Of a DNA stretch of 64,000 nt, positions 45,112-54,385 are shown in pieces. The stretch lies in NCBI RefSeq assembly GCF_039541875.1, contig NZ_BAABHB010000004.1, positions 372,001 through 436,000 on the forward strand, in the 5' to 3' direction. A program made the translations under genes and the position numbers. The notes under the pieces are model-generated. The model searched no databases, had not been told where the DNA came from, and saw nothing but the letters and a program-made list of their open reading frames with translations. The DNA is from Nibrella viscosa (GTDB taxonomy: Bacteria > Bacteroidota > Bacteroidia > Cytophagales > Spirosomataceae). Every line of letters begins with the position of its first letter. Within the stretch, counting starts at the first letter, position 1.

Positions 45112-45966
45112 TTACCTTAATTCCGGAATGGGGCAAAAGTCCATATCGCCGTAGTCGAGGTTTTCGCCGGCCATACCCCAGATAAAGGTGTAGTTTGATG
45201 TACCGGCTCCGGCATGTATAGACCAGTTGGGCGAAATGACAGCCTGTTCATTCTGCATCCAGATATGGCGTGTCTCCTGCGGCTGACCCATAAAGTGGCA
45301 AACGGCCTGCCCTGGCGGTATTTCAAAATAAAAGTACACCTCCATCCGGCGGTCGTGGGTGTGCGCCGGCATGGTGTTCCAGACGCTGCCCGGTTTTAAC
45401 TCCGTCATGCCCATCTGAAGCTGGCAGGTGGGCAGTACGCTATTCACCAGCAGTTTATTGATGGTACGGTGGTTGGCGGTTTCCGTGCTGCCTAAGTCAA
45501 CAATTTCGGCTTGCTCGCGGGATACTTTGCGGGTAGGGTAGGTGGCATGGGCCGGCGTTGAGTTGAGGTAGAACTTTGCCGGGGCGTTGGCGTCTGCCGA
45601 TACAAACTGAACGGACTGTGTACCTTTGCCGATATACAGGGCTTCTTTGTAGGCTAGTTCAACCGTTTTACCGTCGGCAATGACTTGTCCGGCTCCACCA
45701 ACGTTGATAATACCGAGTTCCCGACGCTCCAGAAAGTAACTGGCCTTCAGGCTTTCGGGGGTTTCCAGCGATACCGGACCGGCAACGGGCATGACCCCGC
45801 CGGTGAGGTACCGGTCAAAAAAAGTGAGTACCCAGCGGGTCTGGTCGGCGGTAAACAGCTTGTCGATCAGAAAACTGCGCCGGAGCGTATCGGTATCCAT
45901 GTGTTTCACCTCATCGGGTGAGGAGGCATACCGGCTTTCAAACAGGTGGTTGGTGGTTGTATTCAT
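45112..45966 (-). CDS. kduI: 5-keto-4-deoxyuronate isomerase
   Basis: Cupin enzyme of pectin/uronate breakdown converting 5-keto-4-deoxyuronate to 3-deoxy-D-glycero-2,5-hexodiulosonate. The family blocks are SRYASSPDEVKHMDTDTLR at the N-terminus, NVGGAGQV, and MPAHTHDRRMEVYFYFEIP with the metal-binding His-x-His and Glu. Length 284 aa is standard. It is followed by the dehydrogenase gene upstream on the same strand; kduD is absent from the window. Confidence 0.95.
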   Translation of the reverse strand: MNTTTNHLFESRYASSPDEVKHMDTDTLRRSFLIDKLFTADQTRWVLTFFDRYLTGGVMPVAGPVSLETPESLKASYFLERRELGIINVGGAGQVIADGKTVELAYKEALYIGKGTQSVQFVSADANAPAKFYLNSTPAHATYPTRKVSREQAEIVDLGSTETANHRTINKLLVNSVLPTCQLQMGMTELKPGSVWNTMPAHTHDRRMEVYFYFEIPPGQAVCHFMGQPQETRHIWMQNEQAVISPNWSIHAGAGTSNYTFIWGMAGENLDYGDMDFCPIPELR

Positions 45967-46015
45967 ACTGGAAGAAGATACATGACTAGGTCGGCAAATG
46001 GCTCAGGTAATCTTT

Positions 46016-46999
46016 TCAGCCAGGTAGCTGGCTGTTTTCGGTGGCCCAGCGGTTTAATAGCTCAATGGTTTGCCGGCTGATGGAATCGACGGCTTCGCGG
46101 GTAAGAAAGGCCTGATGGCCGGTGATGATAACGTTGTTTTGCTGCATCAGTTTTTCCAGCAGGGGGTCACGGGGTTCGCGGGAGCGGTCCTGAAAGAACA
46201 GACCTTTTTCCTTTTCGTACACATCAATACCCAGATACCCCAATTGCCCGTCTTTCAGGGCTTCTATGGCATCCTCCGTGTTCAGCACCGCTCCCCGTCC
46301 GGTGTTAATCAGCATGGCTCCCCGCTTCATCTGCGCAATGGTTGTTTGATCAAACATGCCCTTTGTCGACTCATTCAGCGGCACGTGAATAGAGATAATA
46401 TCCGACTGCATCAGCAGCGTGGGCAGATCAACAAACTCGATTGGGTCGCGGGTAGGAGCGGCCAGTTCGGGCTTTACGTCGTGGGCAATCACCCGGCAGC
46501 CAAATCCCCGCAGAATATCGATGACGGCCGCCCCGGTATTTCCGCAGCCCACAATACCGGCCGTTTTGCCTTTCAGCTCAAAGCCCAGCAGTTTTTCCGT
46601 CAGCCGGAAATCGAAACGCTTGACGTTGTAATCGGCCCGCAGCAGTTGGCGGCTCAGGGCCAGCATCAGCGCTACTGCATGTTCGGCAATGGCGTGGGGC
46701 GAGTAGCTGGGCACATTGCCGACCTGAATGCCCAGTTCTTTAGCCGCTTTCTGGTCGATATGGTCCATGCCCGTAGAGCGGGTGACCAGGTACCGGACCC
46801 CTTTTTCGTGCAGTCGCTGTAGAATGGGAGCGGAGGCATCGTCGTTGGTGAAGACCAGCACGGCATCGCAGCCGTTGGCGCGGTCGACGGAGTTGATCGA
46901 GAGTGACTCGGCGACGTACCGGATCTGATGACGGCCCTGATTGAAATTGTCGAGAGCGGGCTGCTCGTAATCACTGATGCTAAAGGCGGTAACAATCAT
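46016..46999 (-). CDS. D-2-hydroxyacid dehydrogenase (D-lactate dehydrogenase type)
   Basis: NAD-dependent D-isomer dehydrogenase reducing a 2-keto acid. Nucleotide-binding motif GIVGCGNTGAAVIDILRGFGCRVIAHD lies mid-protein; SIHVPLNESTKGMFDQ, MLINTGRGAVLNTEDA with the catalytic Arg region, and the terminal NVIITGHQAFLTREA with the catalytic His follow. The LdhA-like N-terminus (AFSISDYEQPALDNFN) favours D-lactate dehydrogenase. Length 327 aa. Confidence 0.9.
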   Translation of the reverse strand: MIVTAFSISDYEQPALDNFNQGRHQIRYVAESLSINSVDRANGCDAVLVFTNDDASAPILQRLHEKGVRYLVTRSTGMDHIDQKAAKELGIQVGNVPSYSPHAIAEHAVALMLALSRQLLRADYNVKRFDFRLTEKLLGFELKGKTAGIVGCGNTGAAVIDILRGFGCRVIAHDVKPELAAPTRDPIEFVDLPTLLMQSDIISIHVPLNESTKGMFDQTTIAQMKRGAMLINTGRGAVLNTEDAIEALKDGQLGYLGIDVYEKEKGLFFQDRSREPRDPLLEKLMQQNNVIITGHQAFLTREAVDSISRQTIELLNRWATENSQLPG

Positions 47000-47020
47000 A
47001 GTGGGTTATTTGCCGGCAAG

Positions 47021-47737
47021 TTACTCAATTTCCCAGGGGCCGTGGCAGTTGGGAATGGAAGTTGAGTTAGCGGCCGGCGTTTGGGTTGGATGCGTGTGAG
47101 CGTAGGGACTAAGACCCCGCACGATGAGAAATACTGCCAGCAGGGCCGTGGCTACGGGCAGGACCGGGCTCAGACGTTGCCGCAGCGAGGCCGGGAGCAA
47201 ACCCGGCACAAACCGAATACCCAGCAGGGCCGGTAGCGTACCCAGCCCGAACAAAACCATGTATAGGGCGCCTTCGAGGGGAGTTGGGTTATTGAGGGCT
47301 CCCGCCAGCGCTACGTACACAAACCCGCAGGGCAGCAGGCCGTTCAGAAAACCCAGGCCGGTAAAACTGAGCAGGCCAGGGTGTTGCAGCAGGCTCGTTA
47401 TGGGGCCCGTTACCCACCGCCCCGCCCGGCTCGACCGCAGCCTGTACAGATGCGTTCGGTTGGTGAGCGTATACACCAGCAGCAGCACACCGGATACTAT
47501 GGACACTGGTCCCTGAATACCCGCCAGCAGCAGGCCCTGACCCAGCAGGCCCGTGACCAGACCCAGCCCGGCATAAGCCGACAGCCGGCCGGCATGGTAC
47601 AGCAGTACTCCGCCTGCCCGCTGGTAGCGAGGCAACCGCCCCACCGGTAAGACCATAGCCAGAGGGCCGCACATACCCACGCAGTGCAGGCTTCCGGCTA
47701 AGCCGGCTATTACGGCAGTTGTCCACCAGATGGTCAT
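47021..47737 (-). CDS. SafE/TauE-like membrane protein of the cbb3 oxidase cluster
   Basis: Six hydrophobic helices over 238 aa, opening GLAGSLHCVGMCGPLAMVLP. The conserved HCxxMCGP sequence in the first helix may bind copper. Such proteins sit at the end of cco clusters in Bacteroidota and are thought to help oxidase or copper maturation. It is the last gene of the seven-gene oxidase operon, 51 bp after fixH. Exact substrate unknown. Confidence 0.87.
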   Translation of the reverse strand: MTIWWTTAVIAGLAGSLHCVGMCGPLAMVLPVGRLPRYQRAGGVLLYHAGRLSAYAGLGLVTGLLGQGLLLAGIQGPVSIVSGVLLLVYTLTNRTHLYRLRSSRAGRWVTGPITSLLQHPGLLSFTGLGFLNGLLPCGFVYVALAGALNNPTPLEGALYMVLFGLGTLPALLGIRFVPGLLPASLRQRLSPVLPVATALLAVFLIVRGLSPYAHTHPTQTPAANSTSIPNCHGPWEIE

Positions 47738-47788
47738 GGGCGAAAGAATGAAAGAGCGGGGTACGTAGCCTGAAAGAGTGATTGGGTA

Positions 47789-48244
47789 TTACTGAATGTA
47801 GACCTCCTGTTCGGCATAGTACTCGCTCCGGCCGTCGGTCCAGTTGAGCTGTACCCGCCAGCGTCCTTTTTGGAGAAAGGCGGTAGATACAACTTGCCGG
47901 GAGGTTCGGGTCGGGCGGATGGGTACACGGAAGTCCTGCCGACGGTCGGAGGGCCGGTAGAAGGTGATTTCTCCCTTACGCATGGTGTCCGGGAGAACAA
48001 AAGCGACCTGCTGTTGCTCCGGTTGATAAACCATAGTGACTGGTGTTTTAAGGCGGGCCGTGTTGCTGACCCTTTCTATCTGACGCTGGTACTGAATTTC
48101 GTCCTGATAATAGTCGTCACGGACCAGGTCTATCCGCTGGCGACTCATTAAGGTGACCATTCCGCCGATGAAACCGGCAAACAGAATGAACGTAAGTATG
48201 ATGGTTTTTCCCCAGTTCATGAATAGTTTGTAGTAGTGCCTCAC
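47789..48244 (-). CDS. FixH/CcoH-family oxidase assembly protein
   Basis: One N-terminal membrane helix (WGKTIILTFILFAGFIGGMV) followed by a periplasmic beta-rich domain (DYYQDEIQYQRQIERV, then a small Ig-like region). Length 151 aa matches FixH proteins, which help cbb3 oxidase maturation. It sits between ccoG and the SafE-like gene on the same strand. Confidence 0.88.
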   Translation of the reverse strand: MRHYYKLFMNWGKTIILTFILFAGFIGGMVTLMSRQRIDLVRDDYYQDEIQYQRQIERVSNTARLKTPVTMVYQPEQQQVAFVLPDTMRKGEITFYRPSDRRQDFRVPIRPTRTSRQVVSTAFLQKGRWRVQLNWTDGRSEYYAEQEVYIQ

Positions 48245-48300
48245 CCTGCGCTATATGGCAGGTTTTTCATATGCTTTCCGCATTCACGAGAAGGGGGAGG

Positions 48301-49710
48301 CTAATTTACGGGTCCCAGAAATGAAGTTGTTGACCGTTTAATAATTTTGTTGCCGGAAATTACCTCCAGTTCCAGCTTTGTGCTGCTTTCATGGATACTC
48401 TTCTCCGGCAGCAGAATAAAGAACACGCCCTTGGCTATATCGTTGGCCGGTACTTCCGTTAGGGGTTGCACCATCCGGAGAACGGCATCGGGCCGGCTAA
48501 GCCGGAACTGCACCGGCACAGACCGGTAGGTTTTATTCACTAACTCTATGGTATACAGGTTGGCAATCATGCCGTTGGCTTCGTGCTGGTACAGTTGCCC
48601 CGGTGCCCGCAGCAGGGTGGTTTCTATATCGGTGCGGCTGACCAGCAGGAACACCAATACTGCAATCAACGCAACCAGTACGCCACTATAGGCCATAATG
48701 CGGCCGGTAAACCGAAGGGGCTTTTTCTCCTGAATACCCGCCGGCGAGTCGTACCGGATCAGGCCGCGGGGCCGCCCAACTTTGTCCATCACACTGTCGC
48801 AGGCATCAATGCAGGCGGTGCAGTGGATACACTCCAGTTGCGTGCCATTGCGGATGTCTATACCCGTCGGGCACACATGCACGCATAGCGCGCAGTCGAT
48901 GCAGTCACCTTTCAGTTGAATCGGTGCCTCATTTTTCCGGATCTTTCCTCTGGGTTCGCCCCGAACATCATCGTAGGCAACCACAATGGAGTTTTTGTCC
49001 AGCAGCACCCCCTGCAAACGTCCGTAGGGGCAGATGGTGATGCAGACGATCTCCCGCAGTTTGGCGAACACTACATAGAAGGCTCCCGTGAAAATCAGGA
49101 TAGACGCCAGGCCACCGAGGTGGTTGGCGGGGTTATCCGTAACGATTTCCAGCAGGGCGTCTTTGCCGATGATATACGCCAGAAACGTGTTGCTGATGGC
49201 AAACGAGATCAGGAAGAAGATGGCGTGCTTGGCCGTTTTCTTCATAACCTTATCGGCTGTCCACGGAGCAGCCTCGAGCCGCTTGCGGGCGGGTCCGCCG
49301 GTGCGGTTATGGTCGCCTTCAATCCAGATCTCGATCTTCCGGAACACCATTTCCATGAAGATGGTCTGGGGGCAGGCCCAGCCGCACCACACCCGGCCGT
49401 ACACCACCGTAAACAGGGTGATGAAGACGATAAAGGTAATCAGCCCGATAGCCATCAGGTGAAAATCCTGCGGCCAGAATGTCACTCCAAAGAAAATAAA
49501 CTGCCGCTCCAGCACATTGAACATAAACAGCGGGTGACCGTTGTAGCTCAGGAAAGGCCCGGCAAACAGAGCAGCCAGCAGTACCCAGGCCACTACGGTC
49601 CGCCAGCGATACAGCGAGCCTTTGATGACCCGTGGGTGCAGCCACTTCCGCCCGCCGTGCTCGCCGGCGTTCGACAAATGGTTGCGGAAGGTATCCTGGG
49701 CTGGGTGCAT
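48301..49710 (-). CDS. ccoG: cbb3 oxidase accessory ferredoxin protein CcoG
   Basis: Polyferredoxin of the FixG/CcoG family, recently assigned to copper reduction during cbb3 assembly. It has membrane helices at about 35-60, 85-115, 160-185, 195-215 and 340-360, an inner YGRVWCGWACPQTIFME motif, and two cytosolic 4Fe-4S motifs CIDCALCVHVCPTG and CIHCTACIDACD. The C-terminal periplasmic Ig-like domain is complete. Length 469 aa is standard. It is 29 bp downstream of ccoP. Confidence 0.95.
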   Translation of the reverse strand: MHPAQDTFRNHLSNAGEHGGRKWLHPRVIKGSLYRWRTVVAWVLLAALFAGPFLSYNGHPLFMFNVLERQFIFFGVTFWPQDFHLMAIGLITFIVFITLFTVVYGRVWCGWACPQTIFMEMVFRKIEIWIEGDHNRTGGPARKRLEAAPWTADKVMKKTAKHAIFFLISFAISNTFLAYIIGKDALLEIVTDNPANHLGGLASILIFTGAFYVVFAKLREIVCITICPYGRLQGVLLDKNSIVVAYDDVRGEPRGKIRKNEAPIQLKGDCIDCALCVHVCPTGIDIRNGTQLECIHCTACIDACDSVMDKVGRPRGLIRYDSPAGIQEKKPLRFTGRIMAYSGVLVALIAVLVFLLVSRTDIETTLLRAPGQLYQHEANGMIANLYTIELVNKTYRSVPVQFRLSRPDAVLRMVQPLTEVPANDIAKGVFFILLPEKSIHESSTKLELEVISGNKIIKRSTTSFLGPVN

Positions 49711-49739
49711 GGTTAATTAGTTGATTAGCTGGCTGGTGT

Positions 49740-50582
49740 TTAGCGGGAGGCTACTACCTCGCCTATCCTGACGCCCTGTGGTTCTTTGGGGTTGGCGGGG
49801 TGGGTGCCTTTCAGCGACAGTATATAGCTGGAGATCTGCTGGATTTGCAGCGGGTTAAGCTGATTTTTCCAGGCGATCATCCCTTTTTCGGGTATCCCCT
49901 CCATGATAGTATGGAATATTTCGTTGATCTGACCCCCGTGCAGCCAGTACTCGTCGGTCAGGTTCGGGCCAACTTTTCCTTCGCCCTGTTCGCCATGGCA
50001 GGCGGTACAATACTGGGTGTACAGCGCCTTGCCGGATTCCAGTCCCTTCGCGTCGGCCAGTACGGTTACGGTATTCTCGTTGATATTGCCGGCCACTTTT
50101 TTGAGGTAAGCCTCCCGCTGCTGTTCGGCAATGGCTACTTCTTTGGTGTACTCGTCGATTTGGAGATCGCCGGTGCTTATCACGTGGTAGGCAATCAGGT
50201 ACACAACCCCAAAGGCAATGGTGCCGTAAAACAGGTACATAAACCAGGGCGGTGTCGGGTTGTCGAGTTCGTGGATACCGTCGTAGTTATGCTCCATCAT
50301 CAGGTCGTTCTCCTGGCTCATGGGCAGCAGGCCGGTAACGTATTGCTGCCAGAAGGTTTTCTTCGGCTTAATCTCTACAGCCTGTGCCGCTTCGGCCGGC
50401 GGGTTCAGCGCCCGAACGGTCAGGTACAGGTAAACGGCCTGGACCAGCACCAGCGAACAGACCAGGATGATGATGCCGATCACCGAGACCAGAAACACAT
50501 CCTCCAGGGTTTTGATGCCGCTAAACAGGCCGTCGGAGCCGGGTGCACGCAGCAGAATAGTTTGTAACATGGGCAGATTCAT
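49740..50582 (-). CDS. ccoP: cbb3-type cytochrome c oxidase subunit III, monoheme
   Basis: CcoP passes electrons to the oxidase. It has two membrane helices (about residues 25-55 and 115-140), with the FixP N-terminal domain pattern (HNYDGIHELDNPTPPWFMYLF) between them. One cytochrome c domain carries CTACH plus the distal Met region. Classical CcoP has two CxxCH motifs; only one is present here, as often in Bacteroidota. The start is uncertain: 50582 leaves a 19-bp gap to ccoQ, while 50618 would overlap it. Confidence 0.9.
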   Translation of the reverse strand: MNLPMLQTILLRAPGSDGLFSGIKTLEDVFLVSVIGIIILVCSLVLVQAVYLYLTVRALNPPAEAAQAVEIKPKKTFWQQYVTGLLPMSQENDLMMEHNYDGIHELDNPTPPWFMYLFYGTIAFGVVYLIAYHVISTGDLQIDEYTKEVAIAEQQREAYLKKVAGNINENTVTVLADAKGLESGKALYTQYCTACHGEQGEGKVGPNLTDEYWLHGGQINEIFHTIMEGIPEKGMIAWKNQLNPLQIQQISSYILSLKGTHPANPKEPQGVRIGEVVASR

Positions 50583-50601
50583 GGCTATAAGCTGCAAAAG
50601 A

Positions 50602-50769
50602 TTAATCGTTAGAATCATCCAGCGGTAGCCGGCTGATGTGTTTGATATGGTTCCGGTCTACCAGCGCCAGGTAGAGGCCTACCAGCACAAAAAAGACCAG
50701 AAAGGTGAGGAAAGACGTGACCATATACACATCTGCTCCGGGTATCTTGGTGATGAATTGCCTGAACAT
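50602..50769 (-). CDS. Small membrane protein in the CcoQ position
   Basis: A 55-codon gene between ccoNO and ccoP. It reads MFRQFITKIPGADVYMV, then one membrane helix (TSFLTFLVFFVLVGLYLALV), then DRNHIKHISRLPLDDSND. Single helix, size and position match CcoQ, the small cbb3 subunit. Sequence conservation in CcoQ is weak, so the assignment rests mainly on context. Confidence 0.75.
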   Translation of the reverse strand: MFRQFITKIPGADVYMVTSFLTFLVFFVLVGLYLALVDRNHIKHISRLPLDDSND

Positions 50770-50811
50770 GTCTTTATAGTGATGAACGATGAACGGGAGG
50801 GCGACGAAACC

Positions 50812-50848
50812 GAATGGTGAATAGAATTGCGTCAGCTATTCATCATTC
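50812..50848. repeat. ATGA-word hairpin between ccoNO and ccoQ
   Basis: Arms 50812-50824 and 50836-50848 pair at 12 of 13 positions; flanking words (GATGAACGATGAACG on the left, CATCGTTAATCATTTATCG on the right) extend the complementarity. Unlike its relatives it lies inside an operon and may tune ccoNO mRNA ends or stability. Confidence 0.6.
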
Positions 50849-50866
50849 ATCGTTAATCATTTATCG

Positions 50867-53077
50867 TTATTTCTGTGCTGTCTCCAGCTTTTTGATGTCG
50901 GTTCCGATGCGTTGCAGGTAGGCGATGAGGGCGACGATTTCGCGGTCTTTGTCGACTTTGATGCCGTCTTTGCTCAGCCGGTCGGTGATTGCCTGCGCCT
51001 GCTTGTCCATGTCGGCCTCGGCGTAGGCAATTTCCATGTCGCTGTACGGTACACCCACTGATTTCAGGGCTTTCAGTTTGGCCTGGGTGCTTGATGCATC
51101 CAGCTTCTGATCAATCAGCCAGGGGTAAGCCGGCATAATTGAGTTGGGCGACATAGCGTTCGGGTCGCGCATGTGGTGGTAATGCCAGGAGTCGGGATAT
51201 TTGCCGCCTTCGCGGTGCAGATCCGGTCCGGTTCGCTTGGAACCCCAGAGGAACGGGTGGTCATATACGAATTCACCCGCTTTCGAGTATTCCCCGTACC
51301 GCTCAGTCTCGCTGCGGAATGGCCGCACCAGTTGGCTGTGGCAGTTGACGCAGCCTTCGCGGATGTAGAGGTCACGCCCTTGTACTTCCAGGGCGGTGTA
51401 GGGTTGCACGGTAGTGATGGTCGGCACGTTGGATGCTACCATGAACGTTGGGATCAGCTCGATCAGCGAACCGATCAGGATCATCACCAGCGAACCAATC
51501 AGCAGCGGGATGGGCTTGCGCTCAAACCACCGGTGCCAGTAGGTATCGTGCCCGGTAGCCACATATTCCTTCGCCAGCACCGGCGCTTCGGCGGGTTCGT
51601 TGGCGACCAGCGTACCGGCGGCCATAGTCTTGAACAGGTTATACGCCATCAGGATTGCACCGGCCAGGTAAAGCGTACCCCCAAAGGCCCGCATCATGTG
51701 CATCGGGATAAGCTGCATGGTGGTTTCCAGGAAGTTCGGGTATTTCAGCACCCCTTCCGGGGTAAATTCTTTCCACATCATACCCTGCGCAAAGCCGGAT
51801 ATATACATCGGCACGGCATAAAAGATGATCCCCAGTGTACCGACCCAGAAGTGGATGTTCAGCAGTTTCTTCGAGTACAGCGGGGTGTGGTACATTCTAG
51901 GGATTAGCCAGTACAGAATGGCGAAGGTCAGGAAGCCGTTCCAGCCCAGGGCACCCACGTGTACGTGTGATACGACCCAGTCGGTAAAGTGCGCGATGGC
52001 GTTTACGTTTTTCAGCGACAGCATCGGGCCTTCAAAGGTGGCCATACCGTAGGCGGTTACTCCCACCACCATAAACTTCAGAATGGTGTCTTCCCGCACT
52101 TTATCCCAGGCACCGCGCAAGGTCAGCAGCCCGTTCAGCATACCACCCCATGAGGGAGCAATCAGCATGATCGAAAATACGACACCCAGCGACTGTGCCC
52201 AGTCGGGCAGCGAACTGTACAGCAGGTGGTGCGGACCCGCCCAGATATAGATAAATATCAAGGCCCAGAAGTGCAGGATCGAGAGTTTATACGAATAAAC
52301 CGGACGGTTGGCCATTTTGGGCAGGAAGTAGTACATCAGGCCCAGGAACGGTGTAGTCAGAAAGAACGCTACCGCATTATGCCCGTACCACCACTGCACC
52401 AGGGCATCCTGCACACCGGCGTACATAGAGTAGCTTTTCAGGAAGCTAACGGGCACTTCCATCGAGTTCACCAGGTGCAGCACGGCTACCGTAATAAAGG
52501 TAGCGATGTAGAACCAGATGGCTACGTAAAGGTGACGCTCCCGGCGCTTGATGATGGTCCCGAACATATTGATCCCGAATACCACCCAGATCAGGGTGAT
52601 GGCAATGTCGATCGGCCATTCCAGTTCGGCGTACTCCTTGGAGGTAGTCATTCCCAGCGGCAGCGTCAGCGCGGCCGCGACAATGATCAACTGCCAGCCC
52701 CAGAAGTGAATCTTACTGAGCAGGTCGCTGAACATCCGGGCCTTGCAGAGCCGCTGTAGCGAGTAGTAGACGCCCATGAAAATGGCATTACCCACAAAGG
52801 CGAAGATCACCGCATTGGTATGCAGCGGGCGAATCCGGCCGAAGGTGGTGTACTGAGTGCCCAGGTTCATAGCCGGCGAGAAGAGCTGTGAGGCAATGAG
52901 GACACCAACCAGCATACCGACAACACCCCAGATGATGGTAGCGACACCGAAGTTGCGGACAATCAGGTTGTCGTACTCAAAGCGCTCCGCCACGGGCTTG
53001 CCCGTAATGGGTTTCCTGCGGTCGGGCGAGTCCACGCCGGGCGCATCGAGTGGCGTTTGTTTGAGAGAAACGTTCAT
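50867..53077 (-). CDS. ccoN: Fused cbb3 cytochrome c oxidase subunits I and II (CcoNO)
   Basis: Residues 1-480 are the twelve-helix heme-copper subunit CcoN, with LHTNAVIFAFVGNAIFMGVYY, WWYGHNAVAFFLTTPFLGLMYYFLP and VVSHVHVGALGWNGF carrying the heme and CuB histidines. Residues 530-736 are CcoO, with one anchor helix and heme motif CVNCHSQLVRPFRSE, then GPDLHREGGKYPDSWHYHHMRDP and NSIMPAYPWL. The fusion is characteristic of Bacteroidota. It is a high-affinity proton-pumping terminal oxidase for low oxygen. Confidence 0.96.
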   Translation of the reverse strand: MNVSLKQTPLDAPGVDSPDRRKPITGKPVAERFEYDNLIVRNFGVATIIWGVVGMLVGVLIASQLFSPAMNLGTQYTTFGRIRPLHTNAVIFAFVGNAIFMGVYYSLQRLCKARMFSDLLSKIHFWGWQLIIVAAALTLPLGMTTSKEYAELEWPIDIAITLIWVVFGINMFGTIIKRRERHLYVAIWFYIATFITVAVLHLVNSMEVPVSFLKSYSMYAGVQDALVQWWYGHNAVAFFLTTPFLGLMYYFLPKMANRPVYSYKLSILHFWALIFIYIWAGPHHLLYSSLPDWAQSLGVVFSIMLIAPSWGGMLNGLLTLRGAWDKVREDTILKFMVVGVTAYGMATFEGPMLSLKNVNAIAHFTDWVVSHVHVGALGWNGFLTFAILYWLIPRMYHTPLYSKKLLNIHFWVGTLGIIFYAVPMYISGFAQGMMWKEFTPEGVLKYPNFLETTMQLIPMHMMRAFGGTLYLAGAILMAYNLFKTMAAGTLVANEPAEAPVLAKEYVATGHDTYWHRWFERKPIPLLIGSLVMILIGSLIELIPTFMVASNVPTITTVQPYTALEVQGRDLYIREGCVNCHSQLVRPFRSETERYGEYSKAGEFVYDHPFLWGSKRTGPDLHREGGKYPDSWHYHHMRDPNAMSPNSIMPAYPWLIDQKLDASSTQAKLKALKSVGVPYSDMEIAYAEADMDKQAQAITDRLSKDGIKVDKDREIVALIAYLQRIGTDIKKLETAQK

Positions 53078-53082
53078 ACAGT

Positions 53083-53247
53083 TTAGTGATTTGCGGTAGG
53101 GGTACGTTCATCGTCATCCAGCAGGACGCGGATCGAGGGCGTGTAGAGGTCGTCATGCTGACCCTGGCGCATCGACCAGAAAAAGGCTCCCAGAAACCCC
53201 AGGGCCAGCGTCATGCTTATACCGATCATTACGAATATGATTTGCAT
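53083..53247 (-). CDS. ccoS: cbb3 oxidase maturation protein CcoS
   Basis: A 54-codon gene just upstream of ccoNO, reading MQIIFVMIGISMTLALGFLG then AFFWSMRQGQHDDLYTPSIR. One membrane helix followed by the F-W-x6-GQ-DD-xxP motif is diagnostic for CcoS, which is needed for cofactor insertion. It starts the operon and ends 5 bp before the ccoNO start codon. The copper ATPase CcoI usual in other phyla is not adjacent. Confidence 0.9.
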   Translation of the reverse strand: MQIIFVMIGISMTLALGFLGAFFWSMRQGQHDDLYTPSIRVLLDDDERTPTANH

Positions 53248-53320
53248 CGTCGTTACCTTTTAGCACATCAAAGTTCCGGTTTGCGGCAGGCAGGCCCTAT
53301 GAGGAATGTCAGGCGGAGGG

Positions 53321-53334
53321 CTGATTTGGATCAG
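53321..53334. promoter_or_regulatory. FNR/Crp-like palindrome upstream of the cbb3 operon
   Basis: CTGAT-TTGG-ATCAG is a perfect 5-4-5 palindrome that differs from the FNR consensus TTGAT-N4-ATCAA only at the outermost base of each arm. Its centre is about 80 bp upstream of the ccoS start. Oxygen-responsive activation of cbb3 genes by Fnr-type regulators is well known. Confidence 0.55.
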
Positions 53335-53406
53335 GGCTGTAGAGAGTTGCCGGAAAGCTTGGCAAAAACTTATGTTTTTGCCATTAATTTTGACAAAAAA
53401 TCAAGT

Positions 53407-54203
53407 ATGCTACCGAGGAAGATCTATTCAGCGCTGGAAGAGCACCTGCAACAGAAGAGCGTCACTGTGCTGACGGGGATGAGACGGGTAGGCAAATCGA
53501 CCGCCGTTCAGCATCTGCTAAACCTGGTGCCGCACAACAATAAAGTGTATCTGGATCTGGAGAAAGCAGGTACCTGCTGAACCAGCCAAATTATAAAGAT
53601 GTAGAGATTGGTCTGGCCATTGAAGGTATTGATCTGAGTCAGCCGGCAGTAGTGGCATTGGACGAAATTCAACTGGTACCCAACAGTACCAGCGTAATTA
53701 AATACCTGTATGATACCTATCAGGTGAAATTTATCGTTACCGGTTCCAGTTCGTTACTGGGAAGTACGCTGGGTATTCATCGCCAGAAGATTAAGGACTA
53801 TCTGAACCTGCTGGAGTACACATACTTCATTCATATGGTTCCTGCATTTACCCGTAACGTAGATCGGGAGCTATCGAGGCAGGAAAAAGTGTATCTGGCC
53901 GATACCGGCCTGTTACAGACATTAGGACAGGTGAGTAGCGGACAAGTATTCGAGAATGCGATTGCTATCCAGTTGAAGCGGCTCGGTGAGCTGCATTATT
54001 ACCAGAAAGCAACCGGGCAGGAGATTGATTTTGTGTTGAATAGTGACCAGGCTATTGAGGTAAAGGAAACGCCTGCGCCCCATGACCTTCAGGTACTGCA
54101 AAACCGGGCGAAGGCTATACAACTGGAAAAGCGAGTGTTGATCGGGCGTTATCAGCCTGGCAGTGACTTTGCGAATTTCGTATGGGGAGGCAACGTCTTC
54201 TGA
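53407..54203 (+). pseudogene. Decayed DUF4143-family AAA ATPase
   Basis: The N-terminal frame reads MLPRKIYSALEEHLQQKSVT then GMRRVGKSTAVQHLL (P-loop) and breaks after LDLEKAG near 53565. The next frame continues YLLNQPNYKDVEIGLAIEGI and VALDEIQLVPNST, so a small deletion shifted the frame. After IVTGSSS (about 53755) the text jumps directly to GSTLGIHRQKIKDYLNLLEY, so roughly 130-150 residues of the middle, including the usual ESLAGR part, are missing. The DUF4143 tail is otherwise intact to 54203. Two lesions make this a pseudogene. Confidence 0.85.
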
Positions 54204-54385
54204 ATCTGTTTAAAGGGACAATACCCGTCAGGCAGGTCCAGGCCGGGAGGGGCGAGTAATGTCTATTCGGAGGAAACGTTGTTGCTGCCAAAACGGGTCC
54301 TGTACCTGGCAGACCGTACGATAAAAGCCTTTTAACTATTCAAATAAGTGTGTAACTTTCTCATAAACTCATAACCAGCAAGATT

